From: Deltaproteobacteria bacterium
Lineage (GTDB): Bacteria; Desulfobacterota; Desulfobacteria; Desulfobacterales; Desulfosarcinaceae
Direction: 5' to 3'
Length of the DNA: 35,000 nucleotides
Assembly (NCBI GenBank): GCA_021819735.1
Contig: JAKAFO010000005.1
Coordinates: 1-35,000 of the forward strand
The notes under the pieces are model-generated. The model saw only the letters and a list, made by a program, of their open reading frames with translations. It was not told the origin of the DNA and searched no databases. The translations under genes and the position numbers were made by a program. Below, piece after piece: positions 1 to 10,618 of the stretch. The stretch's first letter is position 1. Every line of letters starts with the position of its first letter.

Positions 1-2251
1 CCGGATCGTAGGGCGAAAAGGCGCCCAGGGCGATCATGTCCAGGGCTTGCCTGAGCTCTTCATCGCTGTGGTAGTAGTGGTTCGGATCGTAACCTTGGCT
101 GCGTTTGGCCAGAACCTCTTCGGTGGTCAAGCCGAATATGAAGATGTTTTCGCGTCCTACGGCCTCCATAATTTCAACGTTGGCGCCGTCCAGCGTGCCG
201 ATGGTCAGGGCGCCGTTGAGCGCCATCTTCATGTTCCCGGTGCCCGAGGCCTCCATGCCGGCCGTGGAGATCTGCTCGGAGAGATCGGCCGCGGGAATGA
301 TCTTTTCGGCCTGGGAGACGCAGTAGTTGGGCAGAAAAAGCACGCGCAATCGGCCGCGCACGTGGGGGTCGCTGTTGATGACGTTGGCCACCGAATTGAT
401 CAGCTTGATGATCAGCTTGGCCTGGTGGTAGGCCGGAGCGGCCTTGCCGGCGAAGATGATTGTGCGCGGGACGGTCGCTGCATTAGGAGTGTCCTTGATG
501 CGGTTGTATAAAGTGATGACATGCAGCACGTTGAGCAACTGGCGCTTGTATTCGTGCATGCGCTTGACCTGGACGTCGAACATGGTGTCGGGATCGACCC
601 CCAGGCCGATCTTGCGCAGGATATAGCGTGCCAGGCGCGTCTTGCACTCCCGCTTGGTGGCCATCCACTGTTTGCGGAATTCGGCTTCATCGGCATAAGG
701 GACCAGCTTCTGCAATTGCTCCAGATCGCAGATCCAATCCGGCCCGATGACCGAAGTGATCAGCTTGCCCAGCGCCGGGTTCGACTGTTGCAGCCAGCGT
801 CGCGGCGTGATGCCGTTGGTGACATTGTGGATGCGTTTGGGGAATACCCGGTGAAAGTCGCTGAACAACTGCTCTTGCAGGATGCGGCTGTGCAGCGCGG
901 CCACACCGTTGACCGAGTGGCTGCCCACGATGGCCAGGTTGGCCATGCGCACGTGTTTGACCTCGCCTTCGGCGATCAACGACACCCGTGACAGCAGGGC
1001 TTCGTCGCCGGGATAGCGTGCCCGAACGCCATCCAGAAAGCGCTGATTGATTTCATAGATGATCTGCATGTGGCGTGGCAACAGCGTGCCGAGCAGCTCC
1101 ACCGACCACTTTTCCAGCGCTTCGGGCAATACGGTGTGATTGGTGTACCCGAAGGTCTGCTCGCAAATGGTCCAGGCCTCGTCCCATCCCAGACCCTCTT
1201 CATCCATGAGCACCCGCATCAATTCGGGAATGGCGATGGCCGGATGGGTATCGTTGAGTTGGATGGCCACGAAATTGGGCAGGTCGGTGAACGAGCGATT
1301 GATCTTGCGGTAGCGCCGCAGGATATCGCTTAAAGTGGCGGCCACGAAGAAATACTGCTGCTTGAGCCGCAGCTCCTTGCCCGAGTGGCCTTCATCGCTG
1401 GGGTAGAGCACTTTGGAAATATTTTCGCTCAGCACCTTGGATTGCACCGCGCCGATGTAATCGCCCTGGTTGAACGTCTCCAGGTTGAATTCGCGGCTGG
1501 ACTGCGCGGCCCACAGACGCATGTTGGTGACATAATCGTCGCCGAAGCCGGGCACCAGGATATCGCACGCCATGGCCATGACCACTTCGCAATCCACCCA
1601 GCGCTGCCGTATGCGGCCTTCTTCGTCGCGGTAGCTCTCGATGCGGCCGTAGAAATGCACCGGCATGAGGTGGTCGCGACGCTGCATCTCCCAGGGGTTG
1701 CCGCGGCGCAGCCAGTTATCGGCCTGTTCGCGCTGATAGCCATTGTCCAGGACCTGATGAAAAATGCCGTAGTCGTAGCGGATACCGTACCCGTAGCCGG
1801 GCAGATCCTTGCATGCGATCGAGTCCATGTAGCACGAGGCCAGGCGCCCCAGGCCGCCGTTGCCCAAACCCGCATCCCACTCCTCTTCCTCCAACTCATC
1901 CAGATCGAAGCCCATCTCCGCCATGGTCTGGCGGGCTTCATCTTCCATGCCCAGGCTGATCAGGTAATTCTTCAAGAATCGGCCCGGCAGGAATTCCAGG
2001 GAAAGGAAGTAGACCCGTTTGGAGAGCGTATCGTAGAGCGCCCGCTGGGTCTTGATCCACCGGGCGATGAGCCGGTCGCGCACGCTGTGCGCCAGTCCCA
2101 TGAAGGCGCTGTACTTGCTGGGGATTTCGGGGTCATTGCCCAACGTGAAGCAGATATGGTGCAGGATGCTGTTCTTCAGGGAGCCCACCGGCTCTATATT
2201 CGGCGCATTGGGTGGAATGGTTTTGGGACGCGTAACCTTGCGAGCGCTCAT
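1..2251 (-). CDS. glgP: Glycogen/alpha-glucan phosphorylase (3'-truncated by window edge)
   Basis: Cytoplasmic PLP-dependent enzyme that phosphorolyses alpha-1,4-glucan to glucose-1-phosphate. Reading the minus strand from the ATG at 2251-2249 gives about 750 in-frame codons; I checked the frame at codons 189, 474 and 675. Visible family blocks are SLEFLPGRFLKNYL and GLGNGGLGRLASCYMDS near the N-terminus, QLNDTHPAIAIPELMR, NVTNGITPRRW, DVQVKRMHEYKRQ, and the PLP-site block EASGTGNMKMALNGALTIG with the expected PLP lysine at residue 675. The family is usually about 810-850 residues, so only the last 60-100 residues lie outside the window. A strong ribosome-binding site (GGAGGA on the minus strand, about 2261-2266) supports this start. 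The gene is divergent from mnmG. Whether the enzyme prefers glycogen or maltodextrin cannot be told from this sequence. Confidence 0.95.
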   Translation of the reverse strand, partial: MSARKVTRPKTIPPNAPNIEPVGSLKNSILHHICFTLGNDPEIPSKYSAFMGLAHSVRDRLIARWIKTQRALYDTLSKRVYFLSLEFLPGRFLKNYLISLGMEDEARQTMAEMGFDLDELEEEEWDAGLGNGGLGRLASCYMDSIACKDLPGYGYGIRYDYGIFHQVLDNGYQREQADNWLRRGNPWEMQRRDHLMPVHFYGRIESYRDEEGRIRQRWVDCEVVMAMACDILVPGFGDDYVTNMRLWAAQSSREFNLETFNQGDYIGAVQSKVLSENISKVLYPSDEGHSGKELRLKQQYFFVAATLSDILRRYRKINRSFTDLPNFVAIQLNDTHPAIAIPELMRVLMDEEGLGWDEAWTICEQTFGYTNHTVLPEALEKWSVELLGTLLPRHMQIIYEINQRFLDGVRARYPGDEALLSRVSLIAEGEVKHVRMANLAIVGSHSVNGVAALHSRILQEQLFSDFHRVFPKRIHNVTNGITPRRWLQQSNPALGKLITSVIGPDWICDLEQLQKLVPYADEAEFRKQWMATKRECKTRLARYILRKIGLGVDPDTMFDVQVKRMHEYKRQLLNVLHVITLYNRIKDTPNAATVPRTIIFAGKAAPAYHQAKLIIKLINSVANVINSDPHVRGRLRVLFLPNYCVSQAEKIIPAADLSEQISTAGMEASGTGNMKMALNGALTIGTLDGANVEIMEAVGRENIFIFGLTTEEVLAKRSQGYDPNHYYHSDEELRQALDMIALGAFSPYDP

Positions 2252-2331
2252 GGTGGCATTTCCTCCGGTAAAGGTTGAGGAGAAAGCGGCGGCATTGGAA
2301 AGAATTTCCCGTTGAGGAGCCGATCGAAGTT

Positions 2332-2361
2332 AAGATAAGCCAAATGCGTCGCATGGATCAA
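2332..2361 (-). promoter_or_regulatory. Candidate sigma-70 promoter of glgP with palindrome in the spacer
   Basis: On the minus strand TTGATC (2361-2356) and TATCTT (2337-2332) are separated by 18 bp, about 80 bp upstream of the glgP start. The spacer holds a perfect inverted repeat ATGCG-T-CGCAT at 2344-2354, which could be an operator. The -10 match is moderate, so this is a prediction only. Confidence 0.35.
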
Positions 2362-2485
2362 CCTTATTTATATGACAAGGGTCCCTCCGGCCCTTCATCG
2401 GCCTTTCTGCATGCCTCGACTTTTCAGATGTAAGGATATATAAGGATGCGGTTTATCGCGCGTGAAGGAAAATAGGGGTTGCGCC

Positions 2486-4364
<1,879 letters not shown>

Positions 4365-4381
<17 letters not shown>

Positions 4382-5009
4382 TCTCGAGGCCTTCGGTTGC
4401 CGCTCGGTTCAAGCGGTCTACTTGACCGTGGCACCCGGGCAATGTGTGGGATTAAGCGGGCCGTCGGGGTCCGGCAAGAGCCTGTTTCTGCGCGCTCTGG
4501 CCGATCTGGATCCCCACGAGGGCCGCATGGCGCTGGACGGCATGGCAGCCGAGGCGATGCCGGCCCACCAGTGGCGGCGGCAAGTGGGATTGCTGCCCGC
4601 TGAAAGTGCCTGGTGGTTCGATACGGTCGGTCAGCACTGCGATGCGTGGCCGCTCGATGCCTTGCGACAACTTGGCTTCACCCCCGAGGTGTTGGGCTGG
4701 TCGGTGACCCGGCTCTCCAGTGGCGAGCGTCAGCGCCTTTCCCTGTTGCGATTGCTGGCCCGCTCGCCCCGCATCCTATTGTTGGATGAACCCACCGCCA
4801 ATCTGGACGTTCAAAACACCGAACGCGTGGAGCAACTGCTGGGTGCTTTCAGGGCCGCACACCAGGCCGGCATAATCTGGGTCAGCCATGACACCGCCCA
4901 GTTGAAACGGTGTTGCAATCCCATATACGTCTTGCGCGAGCGTCAACTTTCGCCTTGGTATGTCGGCGACCCAGATCCCGGCATAACCGTCGGACAGGTG
5001 ACCTTATGA
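4365..5009 (+). CDS. fetA: ABC transporter ATP-binding protein, FetA (YbbL) type
   Basis: Short (214 residue) ABC ATPase. Walker A is GPSGSGKS (about residues 32-39), the signature is LSSGERQR, Walker B is RILLLDEPT, and the H-loop is WVSHD. The length and the partner gene, an unmistakable FetB-type membrane protein, identify the pair as FetAB. In E. coli this pair is linked to iron export and peroxide resistance. The start ATG lies 17 bases inside the 3' end of mnmG, and the stop overlaps the fetB start in an ATGA arrangement, so the three genes are probably translated from one message. Substrate specificity here is inferred from the family; it could be another metal. Confidence 0.85.
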
Positions 5010-5803
5010 GCATCGTAACCCTAAGCCCATGGGATCTTTCGTTGGCGGCCGGCCTGGTGGGGCTTGTGGCACTGCTTTCATACCTCATGCACCTGCATCT
5101 GGAGCGCCAGATCCTAATCGCCGCCGCACGCACCACCGTCCAACTGATGCTGGTGGGCATGGTGCTCAAAGCGCTGTTCAGCCACGTGCATCTGGGTTGG
5201 ATCGTTCTGGTGGCCTGCATCATGCTGCTGGCGGCGGGGCGTGAGGTGCTCGTTCGGCAGAAGCGTCGTTTCGCAGGGATGTGGGGGTTCGGCCTGGGCA
5301 CTTTTTCCATGTTCGTCTCCTCCTTTGCCATAACGATTTTGACCCTGACGGTGCTTATCGGGCCGGACCCCTGGTACGAACCCCAATACGCCGTGCCCCT
5401 GCTGGGCATGCTGCTGGGCAACACCATGAACGGCATCGCTGTCGGGCTGGATCGTTTGACCTCATCGGCCTGGGATCAGCGTACGCTCATCGAGGGGCGC
5501 CTGATCCAGGGCGAGACCTGGCACCAGGCCATCGAAACCCTGCGGCGTGAAAGCATCCGGGGGGGATTGATTCCCGTCATCAATTCCATGGCAGCCGCGG
5601 GCCTGGTCAGCCTGCCCGGCATGATGACCGGTCAGATCCTGGGCGGCAATCCACCCATGGAAGCCGTCAAATACCAGATCTTGATCATGTTTTTAATCGC
5701 CGGGGGTACCGGGATAGGCACTGTTGCGGCGGTGTGGCTGGGTTCCCGACGGCTCTTCGATGCGCGCCAACGGCTTTGTCTGGACCGGCTGAAAAATCAT
5801 TAG
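5006..5803 (+). CDS. fetB: ABC transporter permease, FetB (UPF0014) type
   Basis: Polytopic inner-membrane protein of 265 residues, close to E. coli FetB (259). It has seven or so hydrophobic segments and the family's conserved blocks AARTTVQLMLVG near the N-terminus, PLLGMLLGNTMNGIAVGLDR in the middle, and GLVSLPGMMTGQILGG after the cytoplasmic loop. The start is the ATG at 5006, whose last two bases plus the next A form the fetA stop codon. Longer upstream in-frame starts would run deep into fetA and lack the fold. Together with the upstream ATPase it should form an iron (or other metal) exporter; the direction of transport is known only from the E. coli homologue. No obvious intrinsic terminator follows. 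Confidence 0.9.
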   Translation: MSIVTLSPWDLSLAAGLVGLVALLSYLMHLHLERQILIAAARTTVQLMLVGMVLKALFSHVHLGWIVLVACIMLLAAGREVLVRQKRRFAGMWGFGLGTFSMFVSSFAITILTLTVLIGPDPWYEPQYAVPLLGMLLGNTMNGIAVGLDRLTSSAWDQRTLIEGRLIQGETWHQAIETLRRESIRGGLIPVINSMAAAGLVSLPGMMTGQILGGNPPMEAVKYQILIMFLIAGGTGIGTVAAVWLGSRRLFDARQRLCLDRLKNH

Positions 5804-5994
5804 GGCCCCCTTGGATCTTTTGCGGCCAAAGGTCAGGATTTTTGATTTGTCAGGTGTGAAGAAGTGCCGGATACGCTGCGCGTCCAACTTGACGGGGCAG
5901 GTGCTAAATCTTATTTTGGTGACGAATTTAATTTGCTTTCGAAGGTTTACGTCATTGTGAGCTATCTTGAGAGGCAAAGAACGGAGTAATCTTA

Positions 5995-6906
5995 ATGGCG
6001 GACGACTATTATAAACTATTAGGGGTAGAAAAGAGCGCCAGCAGCGCCGACATTAAAAAAGCATACCGCAAGCTTGCCATGAAATATCACCCGGATCATG
6101 CCAAGGGAGACAAGTCGGCTGAGGACAAATTCAAGAAGATCAGCGAGGCTTACGCGGTACTGAGCGATGCTGAAAAGCGCAAACAATACGACACGTATGG
6201 TTCGGCCGATTTCCAGCAACGCTTCAGCCAAGAAGACATCTTCCGCAACTTCGACTTCGGGGACATATTCCGGGAATTCGGTTTTGGTGGTCGCGGGGCC
6301 GCCACCGGTGACGGCGGTTTCCGTTTTAGTTTCGGCGGCGGAGGGTCCCCCTTCGGTGGTCGCCGAGCGCAGCAGGCCGCGCCCAAAGGGTCGGACCTGG
6401 TTTATGAAATGCCCCTGACCTTACAGGAGGTCGTCACCGGGGCGAATAAGACCGTCTCCTTCCAGCATCAAGGACGATCTGAAAACATCAGCGTCAAAAT
6501 CCCCAAAGGCATGATCAGCGGCAAAAAATTGCGCCTGGCGGGTAAAGGAGAACCCAGCCCCTATGGTGGACCGGCCGGGGACTTGTACATCAAATCCGTG
6601 GTGATGGATGATCCCAACTTCTCCGCCGAGGAGCATGATATTTCCGTTAATCGCGAGATTAAACTGACCCAAGCGATCCTGGGCACCCAGATTTCCGTTC
6701 CCACGCTGGACGGCAAGGAGATGACCCTCAAAATTCCCCCCGGCACGCGCCACAAAACCAAAATGCGTCTTGGCGGAATGGGCTTGCCCCATATGAAAGG
6801 CGGCGGCCGTGGCGATCTTTACGTCGTGGTTTTGGTTTCCACCCCGCAACACCTTACCGCCGAGCAAGAGCGGCTGATCCACCAATTGGCCCAGACTGGC
6901 CTGTAA
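5995..6906 (+). CDS. DnaJ-type co-chaperone without zinc finger (CbpA-like)
   Basis: Hsp40 co-chaperone of 303 residues that would stimulate DnaK ATPase in the cytoplasm. The J domain occupies residues 4-70, with the catalytic HPD at 32-34. It is followed by a Phe/Gly-rich linker (about 84-118, with [14 protein letters not shown] and [15 protein letters not shown]) and a two-lobe C-terminal substrate-binding domain (about 130-300). The four CxxCxGxG zinc-binding repeats of classical DnaJ are absent, making this a type II protein like E. coli CbpA. The ATG at 5995 has GGAG about 9 bases upstream. It stands alone between FetB and hpt with gaps of about 190 bases on each side. CbpM, the usual CbpA partner, is not next to it. 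Confidence 0.93.
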   Translation: MADDYYKLLGVEKSASSADIKKAYRKLAMKYHPDHAKGDKSAEDKFKKISEAYAVLSDAEKRKQYDTYGSADFQQRFSQEDIFRNFDFGDIFREFGFGGRGAATGDGGFRFSFGGGGSPFGGRRAQQAAPKGSDLVYEMPLTLQEVVTGANKTVSFQHQGRSENISVKIPKGMISGKKLRLAGKGEPSPYGGPAGDLYIKSVVMDDPNFSAEEHDISVNREIKLTQAILGTQISVPTLDGKEMTLKIPPGTRHKTKMRLGGMGLPHMKGGGRGDLYVVVLVSTPQHLTAEQERLIHQLAQTGL

Positions 6907-6919
6907 GGAATTAAATTCA

Positions 6920-6949
6920 TTGACAAGAGATGCCCTGTTCATGTAGCTA
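6920..6949 (+). promoter_or_regulatory. Candidate promoter upstream of hpt
   Basis: A perfect -35 hexamer TTGACA lies at 6920-6925. An 18 bp spacer leads to a weak -10 (TAGCTA, 6944-6949). If real, the hpt transcript would have a leader of about 145 bases that includes the hairpins at 7009-7055. Confidence 0.35.
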
Positions 6950-7008
6950 TCCCAATAGCGGCGAAGAGTAGTATTCAAGGAATTGCTCAAAGATGGCGAT
7001 AGTTCAAG

Positions 7009-7055
7009 CACCTGGAGGTGAGAAAGGGATGCCGGGGCACCCTTTCTGTCCCGGC
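7009..7055 (+). promoter_or_regulatory. Structured 5' leader of hpt with mutually exclusive hairpins
   Basis: Three inverted repeats lie 50-95 bases before the hpt start. CACCT/AGGTG is at 7009-7020. A long hairpin AGAAAGGG (7021-7028) pairs with CCCTTTCT (7040-7047), with inner TGC/GCA pairs. A competing hairpin GCCGGG (7031-7036) pairs with CCCGGC (7050-7055). The last two overlap, so only one can form at a time. No U-tract follows, so it is not a simple terminator. I do not recognise a known riboswitch class. Function is unknown. Confidence 0.45.
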
Positions 7056-7102
7056 GTAGGCCGTGGCGACGACATCCACCTTATCTTTATTGAATAGACA
7101 CA

Positions 7103-7624
7103 ATGCCGGATTTGATACCCGTCCTAGACAAAGAGACCATCGCGCAGAAGGTCGATCACATCGCCCGACAAATATCTTCTGATTATAAAGATGCCGATCT
7201 GGTATTGATCGCCGTGCTTAAAGGCGCTTTTATTTTCATGGCCGACCTGGTTCGCTGTTTGGATCTTAAAAAACTTACTATCGATTTCGTGCGCCTGGAA
7301 AGTTACGGCGATGGTGCCGACTCTTCAGGACGGATTCGCATGGTTAAAGATGTCGAGGTCGATATCCGCAACAAAGACGTGCTGATTGTCGAAGATATCC
7401 TTGATACCGGTCTGACCATAGACTATTTGAAAAAACATTTGGAACGTTCGCAGCCGCGATCGGTAAAAATCTGTGTCATGATCGATAAATTCGAACGTCG
7501 CAAGGTTGATGTGCAGGCGCAGTATGTAGGCCACAAAGTGACAGAGGGGTTTCTGGTCGGCTATGGGTTGGATTACGCCGAAGCATATCGTCATTTGCCG
7601 GGAATATTCCATTTGACTTTCTAA
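7103..7624 (+). CDS. hpt: Hypoxanthine phosphoribosyltransferase
   Basis: Purine-salvage enzyme that converts hypoxanthine (and usually guanine) plus PRPP to the nucleotide in the cytoplasm. The 173-residue length is typical. The PRPP-binding loop VLIVEDILDTGLT begins near residue 93 with the two acidic residues and the DTG triplet in place. VLKGAFIFMADL matches the family's N-terminal pyrophosphate-loop region, and FLVGYGLDYAEAYRHLP is the C-terminal base-binding block. The start ATG has no convincing Shine-Dalgarno sequence (GAATAGACACA precedes it), which stands out against the strong sites of its neighbours. Together with the folded leader, this suggests that initiation could be controlled. 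The next gene begins 16 bases after the stop. Confidence 0.94.
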   Translation: MPDLIPVLDKETIAQKVDHIARQISSDYKDADLVLIAVLKGAFIFMADLVRCLDLKKLTIDFVRLESYGDGADSSGRIRMVKDVEVDIRNKDVLIVEDILDTGLTIDYLKKHLERSQPRSVKICVMIDKFERRKVDVQAQYVGHKVTEGFLVGYGLDYAEAYRHLPGIFHLTF

Positions 7625-7640
7625 TCAATGAGGGTGTGCC

Positions 7641-10085
7641 ATGTTTATTACCTGCCAGGAGTGCAACACCACGTTCCGATTGGATGAACGTTTGCTGAAA
7701 ACCACCGGTTCCAAGGTGCGTTGCTCACAATGCCGCTATACGTTCGTTGCAACCCCACCTATCGCCAGGCCGACGGCAATGGCTCCGGCCGAAGCGCCCG
7801 TCTTCGAGGCGCTCGCCGAGCAAGTACCGGCTTCTGCGGTCGGTGAGGAACCTGAAGATCAAAGCTTGGAAGGCATTGATTTAGCTGAGTTGGATTCTAT
7901 TCTGGAGCACGAAACGGATGCCGCCGCTCCGGTAGCTCAAATGCCTGCGCAGCCGGCTATCGAGGTGGACCTGCCTCCGGATGAGGAGGAGCTGGATGAG
8001 ATCGACCTGGATTTCGACTTCGATGCGGCTCTGGAGGCTGAGGATAAAGATAAGCCCGAGCAAGCCCTTCGGGCAGCGGAAAGTGAAGCTTCGGATGAAC
8101 TCAGTTTGGATATGGATTTCGAGATCCACGACGATACGTTGATCCTCAAGAAGGAAGAGATCGAGGGCTTGGAATTGGCCTCGCTCACTTTGGAAGAAGA
8201 ACCGGTCAAAAAGCCGGAGAGTAGGGCCGCCAAGGGTGCTCAATCCGAATCCAGCATCGAAGAAGATCTGGATATGGCCTTCAAGGATCTGGACTTGGGC
8301 GGTGAAGAAAGCGTCGTCCGGCAAACCGAGGAGCCTAAAGGTAAAGATCAGATCAGCAACGATCTCGATCTGATGGACCTCGATCTCGATCTAGAAGGCG
8401 AAACTCCCTCGAATGCGCGTGAAGGCGAAGAAATTGAACTGAGCCTGGCCGACGATACCGAAGTAGGGCCGGACGAGACACCGGCCACGGATAAAACCGA
8501 TATCGGCGCCCAGAAGAAAGCGCCCGAGGCTGAAGACGATCTGGGTTTGGTGGACTTGGCCGAATTGGAACTGGAGGAGCCTGCCGCCGAGGCGACCGCC
8601 AAAGGCGAGCAGGGGGGCGCGCCATCAACCGGCGAAGAATTGGATTTCGATTTGGATTTGGATCTGGGCGAACCCCTCGAGACGCAGCCGTCATCCAAGA
8701 GGGCAGCGCCCGAAGAAGACGAGCTTTCGCTCGACCTTGAATCCGATTTTAATTTGGCATCGGAGAAAAAAGAAGATTCCGCGTCTGTCGCCGGAAAGGG
8801 CGTCGTCGAGGATCTGGAAGAGCTGAGCTTCGAGATGGATACCGACTTCGATGATAAGCCGACAGCCAAGGCCAAGGCCGAAGTCGCGCAAGAGGGAGCT
8901 TCCCAGGATGAGGGCGATATCGATTTGTCCGATATCGAGCAGATGCTCGGCGGTGAAACCGTAGTGCCCGAGAAGGCACAGCCGGCCGTCGTGACCGAGA
9001 AGACCAAGCCCCTCAGCATCGATGACGAGATCGATTTGAAAGAGATTGAATCGGCCATTGACAAGGCCGACGAAGTGGTTGACAGCGGCCCGGAAATGGA
9101 AGAGCCCGAATTGGAGCTTGACCTAGGAAGCGCCGAAGCTGCCGTCGCCGCTGAAGCTGCAATGCAAAAAGTCGCGGGAACGGAACAGGAGGCCGCCGAG
9201 CCGCTGGATCTGGACCTGGAATTGGAGCTTGAAGGGCAGGCCCCGGCCGATAAGGCCAAAGCCGCTTCCACCGATCGGACAGAAGGAGAACTGGATCTTT
9301 CCGATCTGGCTATAGGTGATTTGGGCGAGGAAAAACCGGCAGTGAGCAAGGCTGAAACGGTCCACTCCGGTGACATCGAGTTGGATTTCCAGATCGAGGA
9401 AGAGGAAGGCCAGACAATCTCACCGAAAACCACCTTGGGCAAAACCGCCGGGCAAGTGGCGGAGCTGCCCATTGAGCAAACCATAGAAACAAAGCCGGCT
9501 GAACCCAAAATGGCCCAACGGCCCAAGCCTGCTGTCCCCAAGAAAAGATCCAGTAAAATAGGGATCGTTATCCTACTGCTGATTTTGCTGGCTGCCGCTG
9601 TCGGCGGTATCTACTATGCAGTGATGTACATGGGGATGGAAATTCCCTATGTCAGCGAATTTCTCAAGCCGACACCTAAAGATCCGTCCGGGATCGCGAA
9701 CCTGACCACCATGGAGATCAACAGCAAGTTCATCGAGAATGGACAATCCGGGCGGCTTTTCGTCATCACCGGCAAGGTGCGAAATGGCTACAGCATGCGG
9801 CGCAACACCATTCGGCTGCAAGGCAAGCTGTTCACAAAAGGCAAGGTGCTCGTTAAAACCGAGTTCAGCTATGCGGGAGTTCAGATCAGCGACCAAGAGC
9901 TGGCAAACCTCTCCATTGCTGAAATAAAACAAGCGCTGAATGCCGCACCCGCTGCCCTGGATGCCACCGGTAATGTACAACCAGGCAAGACATTACCCTT
10001 TGTCGTGGTCTTCTCGGATCTGCCGCCGGCCGAACAATTGGACGAGTTTGCCGTCGAACTGATCAGCTCCCTGCCGGGCCAGTAA
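7641..10085 (+). CDS. Zinc-ribbon (MJ0042-type) membrane protein with long acidic linker and DUF3426-like C-terminus
   Basis: An 814-residue protein of unknown function. The N-terminus is a zinc ribbon with two CxxC pairs (CQEC and CSQC within residues 5-33), of the MJ0042/zinc_ribbon_5 type. Residues about 60-630 are low-complexity and strongly acidic, with many degenerate (D/E)L(D/E)L runs such as LDLMDLDLDLEGE and LDLDLELELEG. A single membrane segment (VILLLILLAAAVGGIYYAVMYM) spans about residues 641-664. The last 150 residues look like a DUF3426 domain, a small beta-rich domain with GKVRNGYS and VVVFSDLPPAEQL. The expected topology is a cytoplasmic zinc ribbon and acidic tail with a periplasmic C-terminus. 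GAGGGTG precedes the ATG. It is probably cotranscribed with hpt (16 base gap). The linker is much longer than the few dozen to about 200 residues I would expect for the family. Confidence 0.85.
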   Translation: MFITCQECNTTFRLDERLLKTTGSKVRCSQCRYTFVATPPIARPTAMAPAEAPVFEALAEQVPASAVGEEPEDQSLEGIDLAELDSILEHETDAAAPVAQMPAQPAIEVDLPPDEEELDEIDLDFDFDAALEAEDKDKPEQALRAAESEASDELSLDMDFEIHDDTLILKKEEIEGLELASLTLEEEPVKKPESRAAKGAQSESSIEEDLDMAFKDLDLGGEESVVRQTEEPKGKDQISNDLDLMDLDLDLEGETPSNAREGEEIELSLADDTEVGPDETPATDKTDIGAQKKAPEAEDDLGLVDLAELELEEPAAEATAKGEQGGAPSTGEELDFDLDLDLGEPLETQPSSKRAAPEEDELSLDLESDFNLASEKKEDSASVAGKGVVEDLEELSFEMDTDFDDKPTAKAKAEVAQEGASQDEGDIDLSDIEQMLGGETVVPEKAQPAVVTEKTKPLSIDDEIDLKEIESAIDKADEVVDSGPEMEEPELELDLGSAEAAVAAEAAMQKVAGTEQEAAEPLDLDLELELEGQAPADKAKAASTDRTEGELDLSDLAIGDLGEEKPAVSKAETVHSGDIELDFQIEEEEGQTISPKTTLGKTAGQVAELPIEQTIETKPAEPKMAQRPKPAVPKKRSSKIGIVILLLILLAAAVGGIYYAVMYMGMEIPYVSEFLKPTPKDPSGIANLTTMEINSKFIENGQSGRLFVITGKVRNGYSMRRNTIRLQGKLFTKGKVLVKTEFSYAGVQISDQELANLSIAEIKQALNAAPAALDATGNVQPGKTLPFVVVFSDLPPAEQLDEFAVELISSLPGQ

Positions 10086-10146
10086 CATGACGGCGCCCAG
10101 CGCAATTGATGGGTGGATAGCCGTGCGGCACGATGCTGTTTTCCAG

Positions 10147-10175
10147 TTGACTATTGAAGGGTGAGCTGTTAGATA
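10147..10175 (+). promoter_or_regulatory. Promoter of tRNA-Met
   Basis: TTGACT (10147-10152), 17 bp spacer, TAGATA (10170-10175), about 40 bases before the tRNA. The region after the -10 is GC-rich (ACGCCGTTCG lies just downstream), as often seen for stable-RNA promoters. Confidence 0.55.
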
Positions 10176-10215
10176 CGCCGTTCGTCGTGCGGGTAACCGG
10201 CACGGCAACTCTAAT

Positions 10216-10292
10216 GGCGATGTAGCTCAGCTGGTTAGAGCATGCGGCTCATATCCGCAGTGTCCGGGGTTCAAGTCCCTGCATCGCCACCA
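10216..10292 (+). tRNA. tRNA-Met (anticodon CAT), elongator type
   Basis: Complete 77-base cloverleaf with encoded CCA (10290-10292). Acceptor GGCGATG pairs with CATCGCC. The D arm contains AGCTCAGCTGGTTAGAGC. The anticodon stem TGCGG/CCGCA encloses the loop CTCATAT, with CAT at 10250-10252. The T arm contains GTTCAAG. The first pair is G-C, so it is not the initiator, which has an unpaired first position. A CAT anticodon can also belong to lysidine-modified tRNA-Ile2. The acceptor and anticodon stems look more like elongator Met, but sequence reading alone cannot fully exclude Ile2. Confidence 0.9.
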
Positions 10293-10301
10293 TCCGAAGA
10301 C

Positions 10302-10329
10302 AAAAGCCCTTGGTTCCAAGGGCTTTTTT
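10302..10329 (+). terminator. Intrinsic terminator of tRNA-Met
   Basis: AAAAGCCCTTG (10302-10312) pairs with CAAGGGCTTTT (10317-10327) around a GTTC loop. The hairpin runs straight into a run of six T residues, ten bases after the tRNA. Confidence 0.9.
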
Positions 10330-10618
10330 ATTTCCTGCCGGGTGTCATTTCCGCTATGGCTTTAATTCCGTTTTCACCATCTGCGCACAAAGCGTCCCTC
10401 GCTGACGGGCATGCCACCTGCTGAAGCAGTGCATTGCATGTGCTTGACTGGGAGAACCTTCCTGAACGGCTGAGCCTAAGCGCTAAGCGCTGCGAGTCGG
10501 ATAGGCACAAGATATCGAAGGGTCTTCTTCGTGTCAGGTGAAGGTGGGCGCGATTGCATCTTTACAATACGTTGACTAGCGGACTATATCTATTCACAAC
10601 AACAAGATGGAGGCGGAA
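10330..10618 (+). promoter_or_regulatory. Intergenic stretch with a candidate promoter (10561-10590) for the TPR/CsgG-like operon
   Basis: No gene is supported between the tRNA terminator and the next start. The clearest signal is TTTACA (10561-10566), 18 bp spacer, TATATC (10585-10590), giving a leader of about 20 bases before the ATG at 10619. A tandem AAGCGCT repeat (AAGCGCTAAGCGCT, around 10478-10491) of unknown meaning also lies here. Confidence 0.45.

Noticed and set aside
1385-2278. Plus-strand open frame of about 297 codons
   Set aside because: It is antisense to glgP, whose minus-strand frame shows continuous phosphorylase motifs; GC-rich third positions create such shadows.
8348-9541. 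Minus-strand frame of about 397 codons, extremely Ser-rich
   Set aside because: It is the complement of the acidic (D/E)L repeats of the zinc-ribbon protein; the serine richness follows from GAx/GAT codons read in reverse.
10242-10424. Plus-strand frame of 60 codons
   Set aside because: It begins inside tRNA-Met and passes through its terminator.
10478-10491. Tandem AAGCGCT as part of a repeat array or CRISPR
   Set aside because: Only two adjacent copies, no spacers and no further copies seen nearby.
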